DNA of 64,000 nucleotides from assembly GCF_003730015.1 (NCBI RefSeq), contig NZ_RJTU01000008.1, positions 1 through 64,000 on the forward strand. The letters run 5' to 3'. Positions 59,806 through 64,000 of this stretch are shown here, one piece after another. Positions within the stretch are counted from its first letter, which is position 1, and the number at the start of each line of letters is the position of its first letter. The notes beneath the pieces were generated by a model. It was not told where the DNA came from. It did no database searches and was given only the letters and a program-made list of their open reading frames with translations. The DNA comes from Epilithonimonas hominis. GTDB taxonomy: Bacteria > Bacteroidota > Bacteroidia > Flavobacteriales > Weeksellaceae. The position numbers and the translations under genes were made by a program.

Positions 59806-60741
59806 TTAATTAACAAAATTAAGCCCGACAGCCGTCAAAACAGCCATCATAAAAGTTAAGATTCCGACTTGTTTTAGGAATGGGTCAAGTAGTTTTGGTT
59901 CTTGGATTTTCATAATTGTTCTCCTCAATTTCATAAATGGGAACATTAGAATCATCACGATAAATGGATAATAGACAACTCCTTGATTGCTGTTAGCGAA
60001 ATTAATCATCAGAAAAGTAAGCATTAATAAAATCGGAAGTTGCAATAAAATGATTTCATAAATCATTGCTTTTTTGTAGCCTAATCTCAATGCAAACGTT
60101 TTCTTTCCAGATAATTCGTCATTCACAATATCTCTCATATTATTGAGATTAAGAACCGCCATACTTAACATTCCGATAGCAGAAGCCGGAATCAGAATAT
60201 CGCAATCGAAGGTTTTTGTAAACAGGAAATAACTTCCGCAAACCGAAACCAATCCGAAAAAGATGAACACGAAAATATCTCCTAATCCCAAGTAGCCATA
60301 AGGTTTTTTACCAACAGTATATCCAATTGCGGCCAAAATACAAGCAATTCCCAACCCGATGAAAATCCAGAATTCTCTAATATTTATAGGATAAAAAGCA
60401 ACGTATAATAAAGCAACTGTTGCTACAAATGATAAAATAGAAAGCAAAATAACAGCATTTCGCATTTGAGTTGCTGTAATTTTTCCTGAAGCTACTGCTC
60501 TACTTTCTGCTTCACCAATTCTATTTTTGTCAGTTCCTTTTACACCATCGCCATAATCGTTGGCAAAATTGGAAAGAATTTGATATAATAAAGTTACTAA
60601 AAGCGCCAAAGCAAAAATTCTCCAATCCCAAACTCCGCCTTCTTGAGAAAGTCTCCATTTGGCAATGAAAGCTCCCATAATAATTCCACTCAAAGAAAGC
60701 GGTAAAGTTCTAAGCCTTGCGGCTTGTATCCAATGTTTCAT
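59806..60741 (-). CDS. menA: 1,4-dihydroxy-2-naphthoate polyprenyltransferase
   Basis: The ATG at 60741 (MKHWIQAARLRTLPLSLSGI) gives 311 residues; the ATG at 60783 adds an atypical 14-residue tail. The UbiA-fold prenyl-diphosphate site is NFANDYGDGVKGTDKN near residue 58. The second Asp-rich helix motif lies in NLNNMRDIVNDELSGKKTFALRLG near residue 190. About eight transmembrane helices are present. It attaches the prenyl tail in menaquinone synthesis, and menB is directly upstream. Confidence 0.93.
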   Translation of the reverse strand: MKHWIQAARLRTLPLSLSGIIMGAFIAKWRLSQEGGVWDWRIFALALLVTLLYQILSNFANDYGDGVKGTDKNRIGEAESRAVASGKITATQMRNAVILLSILSFVATVALLYVAFYPINIREFWIFIGLGIACILAAIGYTVGKKPYGYLGLGDIFVFIFFGLVSVCGSYFLFTKTFDCDILIPASAIGMLSMAVLNLNNMRDIVNDELSGKKTFALRLGYKKAMIYEIILLQLPILLMLTFLMINFANSNQGVVYYPFIVMILMFPFMKLRRTIMKIQEPKLLDPFLKQVGILTFMMAVLTAVGLNFVN

Positions 60742-60818
60742 ATTAATTATAAGTGGTAAATTATAAATGATAAATGATGACAATGATATCTATTATCATT
60801 CATCGATTATCAATTATG

Positions 60819-61655
60819 TTACGAAATCCACTGGTCATCACCAAAATTAGGTTTACGCTTCTCTAGGAACGCATTTCTACCCTCTTTTGCTTCTTCTGTC
60901 ATATAAGCCAAACGTGTTGCTTCGCCTGCAAAAATCTGTTGTCCAACCATTCCGTCGTCTGTTAAATTCATTGCAAATTTTAGCATTCTGATTGATGTTG
61001 GAGATTTAGCAAGAATTTCCTGCGCCCATTCGTAAGCCGTATCTTCCAATTCTGCGTGAGGAATTACAGCGTTTACCATTCCCATATCAGCAGCTTCCTG
61101 AGCAGAATAATTTCTTCCTAAGAAGAAGATTTCTCTGGCTTTTTTCTGACCCACCATTTTCGCTAAATAAGCAGAACCGTAACCTCCGTCAAAGCTTGTT
61201 ACATCGGCATCAGTCTGTTTGAAAATAGCGTGTTCTTCGCTCGCCAAAGTCAAATCGCAAACCACGTGAAGCGAATGTCCACCGCCAACTGCCCAACCAT
61301 TAACTACAGCAATCACAGCCTTTGGCATAAAACGAATCAAACGCTGAACTTCCAAAATATTCAAACGATGTCTTCCGTCTTCGCCAACGTAACCTTGATG
61401 TCCACGTGCTTTTTGGTCGCCACCGCTACAGAATGCGTGTCCGCCGTCTTTTGGACTTGGACCTTCTCCTGTCAACAGCACAACACCGATTGAAGAATCT
61501 TCATAAGCGTCATAAAAAGCATCGTAAAGTTCTGAGGTTGTTTTTGGACGAAAAGCATTTCTGACTTCTGGTCTGTTGATAGCGATTCTTGCTACGCCAT
61601 TTGATTTTTTATAGGTAATATCTTCGTATTCTTTGACGATTTTCCAGTCTGCCAT
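60819..61655 (-). CDS. menB: 1,4-dihydroxy-2-naphthoyl-CoA synthase
   Basis: A 278-residue crotonase-fold enzyme. It has ITYKKSNGVARIAINRPEVRNAFRPKT at the N-terminus and CSGGDQKARGHQGYVGEDGRHRLNILEVQ, the MenB-specific loop. VNGWAVGGGHSLHVVCDLTLASE is the oxyanion hole, and TDADVTSFDGGYGSAYLAKMVG follows. It cyclises succinylbenzoyl-CoA in menaquinone synthesis. It is probably co-transcribed with menA despite a 77-nt gap of ATT-rich repeats. Confidence 0.97.
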   Translation of the reverse strand: MADWKIVKEYEDITYKKSNGVARIAINRPEVRNAFRPKTTSELYDAFYDAYEDSSIGVVLLTGEGPSPKDGGHAFCSGGDQKARGHQGYVGEDGRHRLNILEVQRLIRFMPKAVIAVVNGWAVGGGHSLHVVCDLTLASEEHAIFKQTDADVTSFDGGYGSAYLAKMVGQKKAREIFFLGRNYSAQEAADMGMVNAVIPHAELEDTAYEWAQEILAKSPTSIRMLKFAMNLTDDGMVGQQIFAGEATRLAYMTEEAKEGRNAFLEKRKPNFGDDQWIS

Positions 61656-61767
61656 TTTTTGAAAATTTAGAGTGTAAATATAAGTAGAATTGACGGGGTT
61701 TCAAAAGAATTATGCAAATGAGAATAGGATAATTATTTTCATAATCTATATCTCTATTTCTTTTAAA

Positions 61768-61852
61768 AACACAAAGTCCGCAAAGATTCTTTGAAATTAT
61801 TGAGAATATTACAAGGTTCGCAAAGGTACTTCGACAAGCTCAGTATAAACTT
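61768..61852. repeat. REP-like dispersed repeat motifs between menB and the DUF4920 gene
   Basis: AACACAAAGTCCGCAAAG (61768-61785), CGCAAAGGTA (61819-61828) and CTTCGACAAGCTCAG (61829-61843) occur in order. The last word is a sequence I recall from many dispersed Bacteroidota repeats. CACAAAG/GCAAAG resembles the arms of the 9871-10006 element. No gene is present in the 322-bp gap; the other feature in it is the terminator. Confidence 0.5.
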
Positions 61853-61932
61853 CAAACTCAACAAAGAAATTAATTGGTTCAAATTTCGAAAAACAATCTC
61901 TTTTAAAGTATGAATCTTACGCCCAAATAAAA

Positions 61933-61956
61933 AAGCCTCAGAAAAATCTGAAGCTT
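61933..61956 (-). terminator. Terminator of the DUF4920 gene
   Basis: AAGCCTCAGA and TCTGAAGCTT pair with one mismatch around AAAA. A T run follows on the minus strand, 22 nt past the stop. Confidence 0.8.
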
Positions 61957-61977
61957 ATAAATTATATTTTGAAATAA

Positions 61978-62469
61978 TTATTCTACAACTTTGATGGCGC
62001 TTGCCAAAAATCTTGTTTCGGTTTTTGGTTCTGTAATCGCATCTATTTCTGCTTGCGGTTTTTTAGCATCTTCTGCGTAATGTTGCAATTCTTTTACAGA
62101 AGTAGTTTTGCTTTCTGCACTACCTTCCATCACAACAGTTTTTCCTTCCAGAGCCGTTGGAACAAAGAATGCATAATCTTTCATCTTAACGAAAAATGTT
62201 TCTCCGGAATCTGTTGCCAAACTTACCCAACATCCTTTTTTAGGGCAAACAGCAGTTACTTTTCCTTTTACAGAAGTTTTAGCGATTTTTGGTGTAGATT
62301 TTAATTCTTTGTTCAGTTCGTCTGCAGAAATAGCTTTCTTAACAGCTTTTGCAGAAACATCCTGACCGTAAAACTCACCTACCTTCGCATCGCCAGCCGG
62401 AGGCCCAGATTGTGCAAATGCGGAAACAGACAAACCTATCAAAACAAAGGCGAATAATATATTCTTCAT
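61978..62469 (-). CDS. DUF4920 family secreted protein
   Basis: A 163-residue protein with a signal peptide (MKNILFAFVLIGLSVSAFAQS); the ATG two codons earlier is less standard. The mature region is OB-like with VKGKVTAVCPKKGCWVSLATDSGETFFVKMKDYAFFVP near residue 66. DUF4920 proteins keep the CPKKGCW motif, which could bind metal. The family's function is unknown. Confidence 0.85.
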   Translation of the reverse strand: MKNILFAFVLIGLSVSAFAQSGPPAGDAKVGEFYGQDVSAKAVKKAISADELNKELKSTPKIAKTSVKGKVTAVCPKKGCWVSLATDSGETFFVKMKDYAFFVPTALEGKTVVMEGSAESKTTSVKELQHYAEDAKKPQAEIDAITEPKTETRFLASAIKVVE

Positions 62470-62603
62470 AATCAATGAATTATTTTTAATGCTGTAAATT
62501 TAGAAAATTAATTAAAATAAAAAATTTTATTTTTTGATGTAACGAAAACAACTGTTCAATTGTCATATTAATTAACAAATCAAAATTATCAAAAATCATA
62601 CTT

Positions 62604-63419
62604 ATGAAAATAAAACTTTTATCCCTGATTCTTTTGGCATCGGTTACCAATTTTTCTTGCATACAAACCAAAAACGGGTCAAATGATGTGATGTTTTCCC
62701 ACCTATTATCAGATTCCGGAAAAGGCGACGTGATTGAAAAATCTTACTCTGTTGACTTTGATGAGTTGCAGATTTCAAGTTCTCTGAGTGCAGAAGTTTT
62801 TAAATCCAATGTAGAAAAAATAGTTGTTTACGCACCTTCTGACCTAATGAAGTATGTGGTTGTAAAGCAGGAAGGAAGAAAAGTGAAGGTAAAAATCCAA
62901 TCTGAAGGTAAACTGAACATATCAACAGACAGAATCAAAATTAAAGTCTATGCTAAGGATTTTGACGGATTGGTAGCCAATTCGAGCGGAAGTATTACTT
63001 TGAAAGACGATTTTAAATTTTCTGACCTTGATGTGAAAGTTTCTAGCTCTGGGAACATCAAAGGAAATATCAACGGAAACAATATTAATATTCAAGCTTC
63101 CAGCAGTGGTGCGTTTTACGGTGAAGTCAATGCAAAAAATCTGAATATGCAAACTTCTTCATCAGGCGGAATCAATATCAAAGGAAAAGTAGAACGCGTA
63201 AGTGCTCAAGCATCTTCAAGCGGAGATATCAAAGCTGAAAACCTGACGGCAGACAACGCTGTTCTTACGACTTCTTCTTCGGCGGACATTACGATTGGTG
63301 TCCGTACCAGCCTTACTGCAAGTGCTTCTTCCAGCGGAGATATCGATGTTGTGAAAAGAGGTGACCTGAGTAAAGTTTCTAAAAACGAAAGCAGTTCTGG
63401 AACTATTAATATCCGGTAA
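62604..63419 (+). CDS. GIN domain (DUF2807) lipoprotein
   Basis: A 271-residue protein with a lipoprotein signal (MKIKLLSLILLASVTNFSC). The GIN domain is a right-handed beta structure with repeating SSSG turns (DVKVSSSGNIKG, IQASSSGAFYG, MQTSSSGGINI, AQASSSGDIKA, ASASSSGDIDV, NESSSGTINI). The opening FDELQISSSLSAEVFKSN is typical. A structural or binding role at the envelope is likely but unproven. Confidence 0.88.
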   Translation: MKIKLLSLILLASVTNFSCIQTKNGSNDVMFSHLLSDSGKGDVIEKSYSVDFDELQISSSLSAEVFKSNVEKIVVYAPSDLMKYVVVKQEGRKVKVKIQSEGKLNISTDRIKIKVYAKDFDGLVANSSGSITLKDDFKFSDLDVKVSSSGNIKGNINGNNINIQASSSGAFYGEVNAKNLNMQTSSSGGINIKGKVERVSAQASSSGDIKAENLTADNAVLTTSSSADITIGVRTSLTASASSSGDIDVVKRGDLSKVSKNESSSGTINIR

Positions 63420-63443
63420 TTATACTTTCTTACAAAAACGAGA

Positions 63444-63467
63444 AGAGCCCTGAAAAATCAAGGCTCT
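63444..63467. terminator. Terminator between the GIN gene and the zinc-ribbon-family gene
   Basis: AGAGCCCTGA and TCAAGGCTCT pair with one mismatch around AAAA. The following sequence is T-rich (ATTTATTTG), and the two genes are convergent. Confidence 0.7.
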
Positions 63468-63490
63468 ATTTATTTGAATAACAAACTATT

Positions 63491-64000
63491 TTAGTTGAAT
63501 TTGATAATATCCTGCATTTTTGCGGTTTCTTCATTCACCAATTCATCATCAACAAGGATTTTACCAGAGTGTTCATCTATAATGATTTTCTTTCTCTGAG
63601 CAATTTCCATTTGTTTCTGAGGCGGGATTGTGAAGAAAGATCCTTTTGGCGCTCCCCTTTCCAATCCTACAACAGCAAGACCTGTGGATGAACCCTGACG
63701 GATTCTTTGGTAAGAAGCTAATAATCTGTCATCGATTTTCTCAGCAAATTCCTTAGATTTTTCTAATAGATAATCTTCTTCTTTCTGAGTTTCAGAAATC
63801 AAATTATCCAATTCGCTTTTCTTATGCTTCAAGTGGTTTTTCAACTCCTCGATTTTAGCGTTCAAATCAGACAAAGTTTCTTTTTTGTGATCGATTTTCC
63901 CACCGAATTCTTTGATTCTCTTTTCAGCCAATTGAATTTCCAACTCCTGATATTCTACTTCTTTTGCTAATGCTTCGAACTCCTTGTTATTTCTAACGTT
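63491..64000 (-). CDS. Zinc-ribbon-family (zf-RING_7/CT398-like) protein, 5' part outside window
   Basis: The reading frame continues past the window edge at 64000; 169 C-terminal residues are visible. A long coiled coil (KEFEALAKEVEYQELEIQLAEKRIKEFG, LNAKIEELKNHLKHKKSELDNL) is followed by a small C-terminal domain (GSFFTIPPQKQMEIAQRKKIIIDEHSGKILVD). Related proteins end in a four-Cys zinc ribbon, but no cysteine is present here, so the ribbon has lost its metal. These proteins are cytoplasmic and of unknown function. Confidence 0.7.
   Translation of the reverse strand, partial: NVRNNKEFEALAKEVEYQELEIQLAEKRIKEFGGKIDHKKETLSDLNAKIEELKNHLKHKKSELDNLISETQKEEDYLLEKSKEFAEKIDDRLLASYQRIRQGSSTGLAVVGLERGAPKGSFFTIPPQKQMEIAQRKKIIIDEHSGKILVDDELVNEETAKMQDIIKFN

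Overview
The window looks like a chromosomal segment of a low-GC, non-flagellated Bacteroidota of the Weeksellaceae, most likely the Chryseobacterium/Epilithonimonas group. Reasons are the type IX secretion C-terminal domain, GLPGLI, GIN (DUF2807), DUF6261 and DUF4199 family proteins, a detached atpD-atpC pair, a menaquinone pathway, and repeated Bacteroidota-type promoters (TANNTTTG at -7). The name is inferred from protein character; no search was run.

Layout. 1-0.3 kb: stub of an IS982-family transposase. 0.3-9.8 kb: prfC, an MFS transporter, a short glycan-type operon (methyltransferase and two glycosyltransferases), a FUSC membrane protein and the helicase pcrA. 10-15.7 kb: ABC ATPase, radC, a FemAB-like protein, ppa, a GC-rich structured repeat element, mgtE and a lipoprotein. 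15.8-18.3 kb: a type IX-secreted repeat protein and a SUMF1-like secreted protein. 18.4-23 kb: polA, small enzymes and an M28 peptidase. 23.1-25.4 kb: a collapsed beta-glucan locus (Nudix-type regulator, C-terminal stubs of an MFS transporter and a GH30 enzyme meeting at one breakpoint, intact GH16). 25.6-29 kb: M14 peptidase, TerC, an HTH regulator and tRNA-Arg, with a shared palindrome in three promoters. 29-36.3 kb: a six-gene phosphorelay operon with CheB- and CheR-type enzymes but no chemoreceptor.

36.5-40.5 kb: a B12-binding radical SAM protein with a DUF1826-like partner, then a DUF6261 gene next to a 42-bp tandem repeat. 40.6-42.2 kb: a very AT-rich two-gene unit encoding a TauD-type 2-oxoglutarate dioxygenase and a HEPN-motif protein with a zinc ribbon; this is the best candidate for an undescribed system. 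42.3-50.3 kb: atpC-atpD, ribF, a GLPGLI protein with a small secreted peptide, bglX and small genes. 50.3-58.8 kb: kdsB, a RES-Xre toxin-antitoxin pair, aminotransferase, phospho-sugar mutase, GIN protein, membrane protein, glycosyltransferase, a PIN toxin with DUF6364 antitoxin, and a DUF4199 protein. 58.9-64 kb: SRP RNA, UPF0173 hydrolase, menA, menB, DUF4920, GIN protein, and a zinc-ribbon-family gene cut by the window edge.

The SRP RNA fixes where transcription starts relative to its -7 box (about 5 nt downstream of the final G). Applied elsewhere, this supports several start-codon corrections and predicts leaderless or nearly leaderless mRNAs for polA and the HTH regulator. Most of the window is ordinary housekeeping. 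The accessory material is the IS stub, glycan operon, collapsed glucan locus, dioxygenase-HEPN pair, two toxin-antitoxin pairs and several intergenic repeats.
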